Made by a program: the position numbers and the translations under genes
Notes under the pieces: model-generated
Databases searched by the model: none
Seen by the model: only the letters and a program-made list of their open reading frames with translations
Told to the model about the DNA's origin: nothing
Source: Pseudomonas sp. GM18
Lineage (GTDB): Bacteria > Pseudomonadota > Gammaproteobacteria > Pseudomonadales > Pseudomonadaceae
NCBI RefSeq assembly: GCF_000282195.1
Contig: NZ_AKJT01000087.1
Span: 1 to 64,000, forward strand
Direction of reading: 5' to 3'
Length of the DNA stretch: 64,000 bases
Shown here: positions 34,754 through 43,473 of the stretch, piece after piece
Layout: the number at the start of each line of letters is the position of its first letter
How positions within the stretch are numbered: the first letter of the stretch is position 1

Positions 34754-37345
34754 TTAGACCGCAGGCAGAGGCGCCGCTTCCACCGAAGGTTTCGGCAGCG
34801 ACGACAGGAACGCCATGATCAGCGCCGCCAGGTACGGCAGCGACTGCACCAGCAACATGGTCACCCAGAAGCGCATGTCGTTGCTCGGTATACCCTGCAC
34901 CAGGAAAATCCCCAGCGCCGCGCCCCACAACAGCAGCATGATGAACAGCTCTTCGCGAGCCTCCGAAATCGCCACCCAGAAACCGTGGTTATCGGCATTC
35001 TTCGGTGTACGGAAGAACGGAATGCTGCTGGTGAAGAAGCCGTACAGCACCGCTTTGGCAATGGTGTGCGACAACGCCAGCCCGGCCAGCGCGGCGCAGA
35101 AGGCGTCTTTCAGGTTGACCCCGACCGCACGGCGGTACAGGAAGATGATCTTGCCCACCTTGAACACGAACAGCGCCAATGGCGGGATCGCGAAAATCAG
35201 CAGCGGTGGATCGACTCGTTGCGGCACGATGATCATCGCCGCCGACCACAACAGTGCGCCGATGGTGAAGAAGATGTTCATGCCGTCCGCCACCCACGGC
35301 AACCAGCCCGCGAGGAAGTGGTAACGCTGGCCACGGGTCAGCTCGGTGTCCTTGCCGCGCAGCAGGCTGGCGGTGTGACGCTTGATGATCTGAATCGCGC
35401 CATAGGCCCAGCGGAAACGCTGTTTCTTGAAGTCGATAAAGGTATCGGGCATCAGGCCTTTGCCGTAGCTGTCGTGGTAATACGCCGCCGACAGACCTTT
35501 TTCGAACACACGCAGACCCAGCTCGGCGTCTTCACAGATACACCAGTCGGCCCAGCCCAGTTCCTCGAGCACCGAGCGACGGGTCATGGTCATGGTGCCG
35601 TGCTGGATGATTGCGTCGCGGTCGTTGCGGGTGACCATGCCGATATGGAAGAAGCCTTTGTATTCGGCGTAGCAGAGCTTCTTGAAGGTGCTTTCGTTCT
35701 GGTCGCGGTAATCCTGTGGCGACTGCACCACGGCGATTTTCGGATCGGCGAAGTGCGGCACCATGTGCTTGAGCCAGTTCGGGTGCACGCAGTAGTCCGA
35801 GTCGATCACCGCGATCACTTCGGCATCCTTGGCGGTGTGCGGAATCAGGTAATTCAGTGCGCCACCCTTGAAGCCGGCCAACGGTGCGACGTGGAAGAAC
35901 TTGAAGCGCGGGCCGAGGGTTTCGCAATAATCGCGTACCGGCTCCCAGACCGCCGGGTCCTTGGTGTTGTTGTCGATGATCAGGACTTCGAAGTCCGGAT
36001 AGTCGAGGTTGGCCAGGGCGTTGAGGGTCTGTTTGACCATCTCCGGCGGCTCGTTGTAGCACGGTACGTGAATCGACACCTTCGGTCGGTAGTCCGAATC
36101 GCCCACCACCGGCAGGAATTCACGCCGGCGTTTGTGGGTCCAGACTGCTTCGGCCAGCTCATGGGCTTCAGTCAGCAGAACGATGAACACTCCGAGCGCA
36201 CCGAGGGCGAGCAGGAAACCCACCGTCAGACTGAACCAGGTGCTGTATTGCTGGCTGTAGTCGTAACCGATCCACACCAGCACCGAACCGCACAAGAACG
36301 CGATAAAGGTCAGGAAGGTACGGCCACGTTGACGCAGGGCCGAACCGTCGATCATCAGCAGGGTCAGGGACAGCAGCGCCAGCACTACCGAGCCGATAGC
36401 CAGCACGCGCCATTGCGGGATCGCGACTACCGGGCCTTCAAAGTTGAATTTCTGCTGGCGTGCGGCGTTGAACACGCCCCAGTACGCACCCACCGAACCT
36501 TCGTCACTGGCCTTCCATGGTTGGTCAAACGCTTCGATCACGAAGTAGTTGAAACCCTGACGGTTGAGTTTGTTGACCAAGGTACGCAAGTAAATCGCCT
36601 GGTCTGCCGGCGACGCATCAGCGCCACCGCGCATGCGGCCGTTGCTCGGCCAGCCGACTTCGGAGAGCAGCAACGGTTTTTTCGGGAACATCTTTTTCAG
36701 GTCACGGGCGCGGTCAAGAACGAACTGACCAGCCTTGTCCACCGGGATGAACTCCCAGTAGGGCAGAATGTGAGCTGCGATCAGGTCGACGTGCTTGGCC
36801 AGTTCCGGGTGTTCTTCCCAGACGTGCCACTGTTCGGAAGTGGTGACCGGAACCTTAACGGCCGCGCGCACGCGATCCAGGATCACGCTCAGCTCGGCAG
36901 CGGTGATTTCCTTGCGGAAGATCGCCTCGTTACCGACCACGACGCGAACCACACTGCGGGAGGTGTTGGCCAGTTCGATGGCACGCTGAATCTCGCGCTC
37001 GTTGCGTTCCTGGTCCGGGCTGATCCAGATCCCCAGGGTCACCCGCAGGCCGAATTCTTCCGCCAGTTTGGGAATGTCCTCCAGCGTGCCGTCGACCGAG
37101 TAGGTCCGGATGTTGTCCGTCAGCTTGCTCATGATCTCCAGGTCGCGACGCATTTCATCGTCGGTCGGGAACTGGGCTTTTTGCGGGTACTGGCCTTGCT
37201 GGAACGGCGAGTACGAAAAGCCGGAGATCTGTTCAGGCCAGTTGGGGGCGGTGACGGGGCGATTGACCAACGCCCAGAAACCGGTGAACAAGGCGGCGAT
37301 TGCTAGAACCACTACCAGGTTGAGTCCAAATTTACGCGATGACAT
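34754..37345 (-). CDS. ndvB: NdvB-type beta-1,3-glucan synthase (GH17 plus GT2)
   Basis: This 863-residue inner-membrane enzyme has an N-terminal anchor, a GH17-like transglycosylase domain (about 40-320, with VVGNEAIF and LLSEVGWPSNGR) and two or three membrane segments. A GT2 domain follows with PCYNEPPE, IDSDYCVHPNW, CEDAELGLRVFEKG and the processive motif QRFRW. More membrane segments lie at the C-terminus. In Pseudomonas aeruginosa the same gene next to dapE makes cyclic periplasmic glucans linked to biofilm antibiotic tolerance. The ATG at 37345 fits the anchor; the frame stays open upstream. Confidence 0.9.
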   Translation of the reverse strand: MSSRKFGLNLVVVLAIAALFTGFWALVNRPVTAPNWPEQISGFSYSPFQQGQYPQKAQFPTDDEMRRDLEIMSKLTDNIRTYSVDGTLEDIPKLAEEFGLRVTLGIWISPDQERNEREIQRAIELANTSRSVVRVVVGNEAIFRKEITAAELSVILDRVRAAVKVPVTTSEQWHVWEEHPELAKHVDLIAAHILPYWEFIPVDKAGQFVLDRARDLKKMFPKKPLLLSEVGWPSNGRMRGGADASPADQAIYLRTLVNKLNRQGFNYFVIEAFDQPWKASDEGSVGAYWGVFNAARQQKFNFEGPVVAIPQWRVLAIGSVVLALLSLTLLMIDGSALRQRGRTFLTFIAFLCGSVLVWIGYDYSQQYSTWFSLTVGFLLALGALGVFIVLLTEAHELAEAVWTHKRRREFLPVVGDSDYRPKVSIHVPCYNEPPEMVKQTLNALANLDYPDFEVLIIDNNTKDPAVWEPVRDYCETLGPRFKFFHVAPLAGFKGGALNYLIPHTAKDAEVIAVIDSDYCVHPNWLKHMVPHFADPKIAVVQSPQDYRDQNESTFKKLCYAEYKGFFHIGMVTRNDRDAIIQHGTMTMTRRSVLEELGWADWCICEDAELGLRVFEKGLSAAYYHDSYGKGLMPDTFIDFKKQRFRWAYGAIQIIKRHTASLLRGKDTELTRGQRYHFLAGWLPWVADGMNIFFTIGALLWSAAMIIVPQRVDPPLLIFAIPPLALFVFKVGKIIFLYRRAVGVNLKDAFCAALAGLALSHTIAKAVLYGFFTSSIPFFRTPKNADNHGFWVAISEAREELFIMLLLWGAALGIFLVQGIPSNDMRFWVTMLLVQSLPYLAALIMAFLSSLPKPSVEAAPLPAV

Positions 37346-37632
37346 AGCTTTTTCGGGTTCCAAAGGCTGTGGAACGAAGGAACGGTTGGCGGCCGGCTGC
37401 CAGGTGGCAGGGGCGCGCATCCTACACTGGAGGTTCTCTGACCGTACAGCGAACAGGGAAACGCCCGACATTGGGCAATCCAGGTCGACTTAAGTTCTTC
37501 GACCGGGAAGATGTAGCCCAATTCCAATAAATTTGTAGTCAATTGAAGCAATCGACACCGCCGTTCATAGTGCAAAGATGCTCTTGGCCGCCGACAGCCC
37601 TATAATGCGCGCCGGTTTTTGGGGTAATGGTC
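37346..37632. other. Divergent ndvB/tcdA intergenic region
   Basis: This gap of about 290 bases must hold both promoters. A perfect TATAAT at 37601-37606 lies 26 bases before the tcdA ATG, but no good -35 stands 16-18 bp upstream. I see no gene, repeat or clear operator here. Confidence 0.5.
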
Positions 37633-38445
37633 ATGAGTACAGAAGATCCACGGTTTGCTGGTATCGCCCGCTTGTATGGCATTGAAGGCATGGAGCGCTT
37701 GCGCGCGGCCCATGTGGCGATCGTCGGCGTCGGTGGTGTCGGTTCCTGGGCAGCGGAAGCGGTTGCCCGGTGTGGCGTGGGCGAGATATCGCTGTTCGAC
37801 CTGGACGACGTCTGCGTCAGCAACGTCAACCGTCAGCTGCATGCGCTGGACAGCACCGTCGGCAAGCCCAAGGTCGAGGTGATGGCCGAGCGCCTGCGCG
37901 GGATCAACCCGGACTGCACGGTGCATGCGGTGGCGGACTTCGTCACCCGCGAAACCATGGCCGAGTACATCACGCCGAACATCGACTGCGTGATCGACTG
38001 CATCGACAGTGTCAACGCCAAGGCGGCGCTGATCGCCTGGTGCAAGCGACGCAAGATCCAGATCATCACCACCGGCGGCGCGGGCGGGCAGATCGACCCG
38101 ACGCTGATCCAGGTCTGCGACCTGAACCGCACGTTCAACGATCCGCTGGCATCGAAAGTGCGCTCCACATTGCGCCGCGACTACGGCTTCTCTCGCACCG
38201 TGACCCGTCACTACAGCGTGCCGTGCGTGTTTTCCACCGAGCAACTGCGCTATCCAAAACCCGATGGCAGCATTTGCCTGCAGAAGAGTTTTGTTGGAGA
38301 CGGCGTGAAGCTCGACTGCGCCGGGGGCTTTGGCGCGGTGATGATGGTGACGGCGACGTTCGGCATGGTCGCTGCGACCAAGGCTGTGGATAAGATTGTG
38401 GCCGGGGTTCGACGCCCGGCGGATCGGGTCAAGCCGGAGGTTTAA
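37633..38445 (+). CDS. tcdA: tRNA threonylcarbamoyladenosine dehydratase
   Basis: TcdA (CsdL) is an E1-like enzyme that cyclises t6A37 of tRNA to ct6A using ATP. The 270 residues show the nucleotide motif VGVGGVGSWAAEAVARCGVG, the DxDxVxxSNxNRQ-type stretch LDDVCVSNVNRQLHAL and DCIDSVNAK. GGGG stands 8 bases before the ATG at 37633; another ATG at 37627 is too close. The convergent neighbours csdE and csdA encode the cysteine desulfurase system known to work with TcdA. Confidence 0.94.
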   Translation: MSTEDPRFAGIARLYGIEGMERLRAAHVAIVGVGGVGSWAAEAVARCGVGEISLFDLDDVCVSNVNRQLHALDSTVGKPKVEVMAERLRGINPDCTVHAVADFVTRETMAEYITPNIDCVIDCIDSVNAKAALIAWCKRRKIQIITTGGAGGQIDPTLIQVCDLNRTFNDPLASKVRSTLRRDYGFSRTVTRHYSVPCVFSTEQLRYPKPDGSICLQKSFVGDGVKLDCAGGFGAVMMVTATFGMVAATKAVDKIVAGVRRPADRVKPEV

Positions 38446-38449
38446 TGGT

Positions 38450-38484
38450 TTGATCGTTCCTACACATAGCATGGGAACGATCAA
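38450..38484. repeat. Degenerate family-A REP hairpin
   Basis: GATCGTTCC and GGAACGATC form a stem interrupted by mismatches, between the convergent tcdA and csdE genes. It probably also ends one or both transcripts. Confidence 0.6.
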
Positions 38485-38488
38485 ACGA

Positions 38489-38893
38489 TCAGTGCGCTAG
38501 CTCACGCATCCGCTGCAACACCGCATTCAAGCCATTGCTACGGGACTGGGACAACTGGCGACCCAGCCCCAGCTGACTGAACCAATCCGCCAGATCCACC
38601 TGTTGCAACTCAGCTGTCGACAACCCGTTGACCCGCGCCAGCAGCAACGCCACCAACCCGCGAATCAACCGCGCATCGCTGCTGGCGCTGAATTGCCAGT
38701 GTCCGTCCTGCAACGTGCCGACCAGCCAGACCTGGCTTTCACAGCCATGCACGCGGTTGGCGTCGACTTTATCCACATCGCTCAGCGCTGGCAGACGGTC
38801 GCCCCACTGCATCAACAGCCGCGCCCGCTGTTCCCAGCTCGCCGCCTTCTGAAACGTGTCCAGCGCGGTAACGGCATCGACGGGCAAGGTCAT
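38489..38893 (-). CDS. csdE: SufE-family sulfur acceptor (CsdE)
   Basis: This 134-residue protein accepts persulfide sulfur from the desulfurase CsdA. The acceptor cysteine is C51 in VHGCESQVW, the family hallmark. Its start overlaps the csdA stop by 4 bases, so desulfurase and acceptor are made together. CsdE rather than SufE is chosen from the csdA/tcdA context. Confidence 0.92.
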   Translation of the reverse strand: MTLPVDAVTALDTFQKAASWEQRARLLMQWGDRLPALSDVDKVDANRVHGCESQVWLVGTLQDGHWQFSASSDARLIRGLVALLLARVNGLSTAELQQVDLADWFSQLGLGRQLSQSRSNGLNAVLQRMRELAH

Positions 38894-40095
38894 CGCAACA
38901 ACTCCAGGGCCTGATCCAGTGCTTCGAAAAAGCGCTCAAGGTCTTCGGAATCGTTGTACAGCGCCAACGACACCCGAATCGCCCCGGCCAGTTCAAAGCT
39001 TTTGAGCAACGGCATGGCGCAATGATGACCGGCGCGCACGGCGATTCCCTGTTCGGTCAGCAAATGCGCCAAATCAGAGTTATGCACACCCTCGACGACA
39101 AAACTGGCCAGGGCCAGTTGCGGTTTGCCCAGCAGGCGAATGCCGTTGCGTGCTTCAAGGCCCTTGAGCAAATAGTCATGCAGCGCCGCTTCGTGTTCGC
39201 ACACGGCGTCCTGATCCAGCCCCGCGAGGTAGTCCAGGGTCGCGCCCAGACCGATCACACTGGCGATCGGCGGCGTACCGGCCTCGAACCCCAGCGGCGC
39301 GGGCCGAAAGCGTGCGTCGTGATAGTTGGCATCCAGCACCATTTCGCCGCCGAACTGCCAGGGGCGCAGCTGTTGTAGCGCTTCGTTGCGCCCGAACAGC
39401 ACACCCAGGCCATCGGGGCCGTAGAGTTTGTGGCTGGAAAACACATAGAAGTCGCAGCCCAGTGCCTGCACATCGTGCCGACCATGGACCACGCCTTGAG
39501 CGCCATCGACCACGGTCAGCGCGTTGTGTGCCTGGGCCATCGCCAACAGCGCGGGCAACGGTTGCCAGGCGCCCAGCACGTTGGACAGCTGGCTGACCGC
39601 CAGCAAACGGGTTCGCGGACCGATCAACTGCGCGGCGACATCCAGGTCGATCAAACCATCGACATCCAGCGGCAGGATCACCAGTTTCAGATCACGACGG
39701 TGGGCCAGCTGCTGCCACGGCAACAGGTTGGCGTGATGCTCCAGAGCGCTGATGACAATTTCATCGCCCGGATTGAAAAGGTGTTCCAGGCCATAGGCCA
39801 GGAGGTTCAGCGCGGAAGTCGCACCGTGGGTAAAGATAATCTGCCCGCAATCGCCGGCATTGAGCCATTGCGCAACTTTGCGGCGGCTGTCCTCGAACGC
39901 CTGGGTGGCATGGGCGCCGGGCAAGTGTTGCGCCCGATGCACGTTGGCCGCGCCGTTGGCGTAGTAATGCGCCAGGGCATTCAGCAGGGCTTGAGGTTTT
40001 TGCGTGGTGGCGGCGTTGTCCAGATAGGTCTGGTCTTGCCGTTGCAGTGCGGCGATGGCCGGAAAATCGGCGCGCCAGGGAGAAGGAATCATCAT
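38890..40095 (-). CDS. csdA: Class V cysteine desulfurase (CsdA/SufS type)
   Basis: The PLP enzyme removes sulfur from cysteine and passes it to CsdE. The 401 residues include the PLP lysine K223 in SSHKLYGPDG, H-rich ALEHHANLLPW and the persulfide C359 in RAGHHCAMPLL. I place the start at the ATG at 40095, which has AGGG about 9 bases upstream; another ATG at 40116 lacks a ribosome site. It lies upstream of csdE and convergent to tcdA. Confidence 0.94.
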   Translation of the reverse strand: MMIPSPWRADFPAIAALQRQDQTYLDNAATTQKPQALLNALAHYYANGAANVHRAQHLPGAHATQAFEDSRRKVAQWLNAGDCGQIIFTHGATSALNLLAYGLEHLFNPGDEIVISALEHHANLLPWQQLAHRRDLKLVILPLDVDGLIDLDVAAQLIGPRTRLLAVSQLSNVLGAWQPLPALLAMAQAHNALTVVDGAQGVVHGRHDVQALGCDFYVFSSHKLYGPDGLGVLFGRNEALQQLRPWQFGGEMVLDANYHDARFRPAPLGFEAGTPPIASVIGLGATLDYLAGLDQDAVCEHEAALHDYLLKGLEARNGIRLLGKPQLALASFVVEGVHNSDLAHLLTEQGIAVRAGHHCAMPLLKSFELAGAIRVSLALYNDSEDLERFFEALDQALELLR

Positions 40096-40136
40096 GTTGT
40101 TCGGCCCTGGTGACATGGGCGGGTGTACGCCTGACC

Positions 40137-40169
40137 TTGTAGGAGCGAGCGATGCGGCGCTCCTGCAAG
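40137..40169. repeat. REP-like hairpin between dapD and csdA
   Basis: TTGTAGGAGCG and CGCTCCTGCAA fold around GCATCGC-type bases. It resembles the family-D REP ends (GTAGGAGC) and sits just past the dapD stop, where it may trim or end that transcript. Confidence 0.6.
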
Positions 40170-40189
40170 GTGATCGTTTGACGCTCTGC

Positions 40190-41224
40190 TTAGTTGTGAG
40201 CGTGCAGCGCTTCGTTCAGTTCGATAGCCGATTTGTGGGTTTTGCACTCCACGGCACCGGTTTCCGAATTGCGGCGGAACAACAGGTCAGGTTGACCGGC
40301 CAGTTCACGGGCTTTAACCACTTTGACCAGTTTGTTGTGCTCGTCCAGCAGCGCAACCTTGGTACCGGCTGTCACGTACAGGCCCGACTCAACGGTGTTG
40401 CGATCGCCCAGCGGGATGCCGATACCGGCGTTGGCGCCGATCAGGCAGCCTTCGCCAACCTTGATCACGATGTTGCCGCCGCCCGACAGGGTGCCCATGG
40501 TCGAGCAGCCGCCGCCCAGGTCCGAACCCTTGCCGACGAACACGCCAGCCGACACACGGCCTTCGATCATGCCCGGGCCTTCGGTGCCGGCGTTGAAGTT
40601 GACGAAACCTTCGTGCATCACGGTGGTGCCTTCGCCCACATAAGCGCCGAGGCGAATACGTGCCGCGTCAGCGATACGCACGCCAGCCGGTACCACGTAG
40701 TCGGTCATTTTCGGGAACTTGTCCACCGAGAACACTTCCAGCAGCTCGCCCCGCAGACGGGCTTCCAGTTGATGCTCGGCCAGTTCGGACAGGTCGATCG
40801 CACCCTGGCTGGTCCACGCTACGTTCGGCAGCAACGGGAAGATCCCGGCCAGGTTCAGGCCATGCGGCTTGACCAGGCGGTGGGACAGCAGGTGCAGTTT
40901 GAGGTAAGCCTCAGGCGTGGAGGTCAGTTGCGCGTCTTCGGCCAGCAGTGTGGCAACCAACGGCTTGTGGCTCTCGGCCAGACGGGTCAGCAGCGCAGCT
41001 TGTGCAGCGTCGACGCCTTTGAGCGCTTCAGCCAGTTGCGACGCCTGAGCGGTGCTGAAGGCGATGGCCTGATTGCCTTCGGTGTAGCCCAGAACCGGCG
41101 CAATGGCAGCGACCAGTTCGACCGAAGGGTTGAGCAGTGGCTGTGCGTAAAACACTTCCAGCCATGCGCCTTGACGGTTTTGAGTGCCGACACCAAAGGC
41201 CAGGCTGAACAGGGTAGTGGACAT
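40190..41224 (-). CDS. dapD: Tetrahydrodipicolinate N-succinyltransferase
   Basis: DapD succinylates tetrahydrodipicolinate, the step before DapC and DapE. The 344 residues match the longer DapD type of Pseudomonas. The C-terminal half is a left-handed beta helix of hexapeptide repeats (about 190-290, with ARIRLGAYVGEGTTVMHEGF and GGGCSTMGTLSGGGNIV). The N-terminal domain is the extended form. It is preceded by the ArsC-like gene 33 bases upstream on the same strand. Confidence 0.95.
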   Translation of the reverse strand: MSTTLFSLAFGVGTQNRQGAWLEVFYAQPLLNPSVELVAAIAPVLGYTEGNQAIAFSTAQASQLAEALKGVDAAQAALLTRLAESHKPLVATLLAEDAQLTSTPEAYLKLHLLSHRLVKPHGLNLAGIFPLLPNVAWTSQGAIDLSELAEHQLEARLRGELLEVFSVDKFPKMTDYVVPAGVRIADAARIRLGAYVGEGTTVMHEGFVNFNAGTEGPGMIEGRVSAGVFVGKGSDLGGGCSTMGTLSGGGNIVIKVGEGCLIGANAGIGIPLGDRNTVESGLYVTAGTKVALLDEHNKLVKVVKARELAGQPDLLFRRNSETGAVECKTHKSAIELNEALHAHN

Positions 41225-41257
41225 GTTGATACCTCTAACAAAATGGAACGGGCTGCC

Positions 41258-41620
41258 TTACTTGAGTGCGGCCGCGTAGATATCTGGCTTGAAGCCAATC
41301 AGGGTTCTGTCACCGAGATCGAGCACCGGGCGCTTGATCATCGAGGGTTGTGCGAGCATCAGTTCGATGGCTTTCGGCTGATCGAGATCGGCTTTGCGTT
41401 CGTCGTCGAGCTTGCGAAAGGTCGTGCCTGCACGGTTCAACACCACTTGCCAGCCGTGCTCCTCGCACCATTGGGTCAGGTGTTCACGGTCGATTCCAAC
41501 CGTTTTGTAATCATGGAAGTCATAGCCGACAGCGTGTTCATCGAGCCAGGTGCGCGCCTTTTTCATGGTGTCGCAGGCTTTGATGCCGAAAAGGTGCAAC
41601 GTTTTGCTTGAAACGGTCAA
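41258..41620 (-). CDS. ArsC/Spx-family thioredoxin-fold protein (YffB-like)
   Basis: This protein of about 120 residues has the fold of arsenate reductases: LHLFGIKACDTMKKARTWLD at the N-terminus, LNRAGTTFRKLDDERKA in the middle and MIKRPVLDLGDRTLIGF at the end. One redox cysteine (KACDT) is present and the second of a CxxC pair is not. It resembles E. coli YffB, whose role is unclear. I choose the TTG at 41620, which has GGGGG 7 bases upstream; the frame runs on without family similarity. It lies upstream of dapD. Confidence 0.85.
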   Translation of the reverse strand: MTVSSKTLHLFGIKACDTMKKARTWLDEHAVGYDFHDYKTVGIDREHLTQWCEEHGWQVVLNRAGTTFRKLDDERKADLDQPKAIELMLAQPSMIKRPVLDLGDRTLIGFKPDIYAAALK

Positions 41621-41802
41621 GGAATTGCCCCCTTTGCAGGTGCTGAAAATAAAAGGTGACGGATTATGCCATGACCGGACGGTTTCGCGTCGGCTGTGGT
41701 TGTTTTGCCAGGGCGATGCGACATTGGTGCAACGGTCAGCCCACAGTCTAAGCGGCTGATATGGCACTTCAATGTTGTCGATTGCCTGGGAACCCACGCT
41801 TT

Positions 41803-42560
41803 ATGCAAACCGCCTGCACCGTCCTGATCCTGCTGATCCTGGTCGGCGTTTCACGCCTGATCGGACGGGTGATCCCGCTGCCGTTGCCTTTGATGCAAGT
41901 TGCCGCGGGCGCTCTGTTGGAGTGGTCGACGTTGGGCCTGCATGTGGCACTCGACCCGGAGTTATTCCTCTTTGTGTTCCTGCCTCCGCCATGCCCAAAC
42001 GCGAGCTGTGGCGTTTGCGAGGTCCGATCCTGACGTTGGCAGTGGGGCCGGTGTTGTTTACGGTGGTCGGTGCCGGCTATTTCATTCATTGGTTATTGTC
42101 GAGCATTCCGCTACCGGTGGCGTTTGCGCTGGCGGCGGTTTTGTCGCCGACGGATGCCGTGGCCGTTTCGGCGATTTCCCGGAATCGTTTGCCGACCCGC
42201 TGATGCACATGCTCCAGGGCGAGGCGCTGATGAACGACGCTTCGGGTCTGGAGACTTTCAAATTTGCATTGGCTGCTGCCATGACGGGCGTGTTCTCGAT
42301 GGCCAGCGCCAGTCTGACATTTGTCTTGGTCGCTGTCGGCGGTCTGGCTGTCGGTGTAGCCCGATGACAAACGTCGTAATGAAGTACGTGATGCCTGGCG
42401 CAAGACCGCTGAAGCGGCGATCCATGCGCTGGAAATCGAAGAAGCCAAGCCTGCGGATGCTGTGCAGGCGGCGCTCGCCGCTGAACTCAAGGCGCGAATC
42501 ATGTCCGAGTATCGACATCAGTTGGACGTATTCAATGATTCGGCGGTCAGAGTTATGGAT
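41803..42560 (+). pseudogene. Broken Na+/H+ antiporter (CPA1 family), multiple frameshifts and a large internal deletion
   Basis: Four fragments of one antiporter lie in order but in different frames. The first (41803-41990) reads VSRLIGRVIPLPLPLMQVAA and ends in VFLPP. The second (41991-42203) reads RGPILTLAVGPVLFTVVGAG and SPTDAVAVSAISRNRLPT. The third (about 42190-42364) reads LMHMLQGEALMNDASG and GGLAVGVA. The fourth (42363-42545) reads DDKRRNEVRDAWRKTAEAAI and SEYRHQLDVFNDSA, which belongs to the far C-terminal tail. Losses at about 41990, a single base near 42195, and most of the transmembrane domain at 42363 are implied. The end of the tail is replaced by the 3' end of the metallopeptidase gene. 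It cannot make a transporter. Confidence 0.88.
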
Positions 42561-43296
42561 AAGTCTGCCGAGCAAACGCGATATCGCCTTCGCTGAGGTA
42601 TTTGTTTTGAAGTTGCTCCCAATCGCCGAGGGTGGCGTCGTTCGTTACTTGATAATGCATCACGGAGTGTCGGTCATAGGGAGCGTAAGTCGCGTTATTA
42701 TCTCGAGGGAGGGGGAATAAGTTGGCGTCTACTGCAGTCCTCGACATTCCATGGTTGGTTTGAAGTGCCTGATAAACTTTTTCCCTGTCCCAAGGAATAT
42801 CCGCGTCAGGGTGTTGATGCTCGTGCAGGCGGCCCAGAGCGTGACCAAACTCATGGATCGCCACGGCGCTATAATTTTCATCGGTACTGTTGATTCCTAA
42901 ACCCATGGTGACTTCATAGGCAGGAGTCGTTAATGCATCTGTGCCGATGCGGGAGAATGCCACCTTGTTGTAGTGGGGTGAGAGATCGATGCGAATATCA
43001 CCTTCAAAGAGTTCGTCGTTATCACTGAGGTCGACGAATTCAAAATTAAGATTGACGTAAGGTGCCCATTGATTGATTGCATTTTTGACGGTGTCATAAA
43101 GTTCGTCGTTCAGCCGAAGGATGGCGATTTTCAGTGTTCTACCCGTAGCCCAGTACTTCGTGTGCGCGCCAATGCTTCGGGTTGGTCTATTTGATTTGCC
43201 TTGAGGTGAATTACTTTTTCGTTCTTGTGTAGCGGCTTCGTAAGAAGCCTGAGGGTTAATAGGTGTTTGAATGTCGCACGAAACAAACATGTTCAT
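42553..43296 (-). CDS. Astacin-like (M12) zinc metallopeptidase, low GC
   Basis: The 247-residue protein carries a full metzincin site, HEFGHALGRLHEH with H148, E149, H152 and H158. The Met-turn SVMHY places M213 and the astacin-type Y215. No signal peptide is seen, so it may be exported unaided by an unconventional route or act inside the cell. The first 50 residues are Ser/Lys/Arg rich and could be a propeptide; one cysteine (C7) might serve as a switch. AAGGA lies 9 bases before the ATG. The gene is AT-richer than its surroundings and its 3' end overlaps the antiporter pseudogene head-on. Substrate unknown. Confidence 0.85.
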   Translation of the reverse strand: MNMFVSCDIQTPINPQASYEAATQERKSNSPQGKSNRPTRSIGAHTKYWATGRTLKIAILRLNDELYDTVKNAINQWAPYVNLNFEFVDLSDNDELFEGDIRIDLSPHYNKVAFSRIGTDALTTPAYEVTMGLGINSTDENYSAVAIHEFGHALGRLHEHQHPDADIPWDREKVYQALQTNHGMSRTAVDANLFPLPRDNNATYAPYDRHSVMHYQVTNDATLGDWEQLQNKYLSEGDIAFARQTYP

Positions 43297-43437
43297 GGTT
43301 TATATCCTTATAAGCGGGATGAATGATAAGTGTGGTGATGTTTAAGCGGTCTTGTAGCGGTTGCTTGATGGGAGGTTAGTTGTTTGGCTGGAGAGGGTAA
43401 AGTTTAAAGCGGTTAACTAATGTTTCTTTCGTTAAAA

Positions 43438-43462
43438 CCTGTACTGCATTGCACAGTACAGG
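43438..43462 (-). terminator. Intrinsic terminator of dapC
   Basis: CCTGTACTG and CAGTACAGG form a 9-bp stem with a 7-base loop, followed on the minus strand by TTTTAAC. It lies 11 bases past the dapC stop. Confidence 0.85.
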
Positions 43463-43473
43463 CTTGGTTTGTG

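Noticed and set aside
34985..37306. 773-codon plus-strand frame over ndvB
   Set aside because: Antisense shadow of a GC-rich gene; composition is typical of reverse-complement frames.
37584..37606. TTGGCC with TATAAT as a complete tcdA promoter
   Set aside because: The spacing is only 11 bp, too short for a sigma-70 promoter; only the -10 is kept as a candidate.
42070..42720. 216-codon plus-strand frame across the antiporter remnant
   Set aside because: Its frame does not match any antiporter segment and it runs into the antisense of the metallopeptidase.
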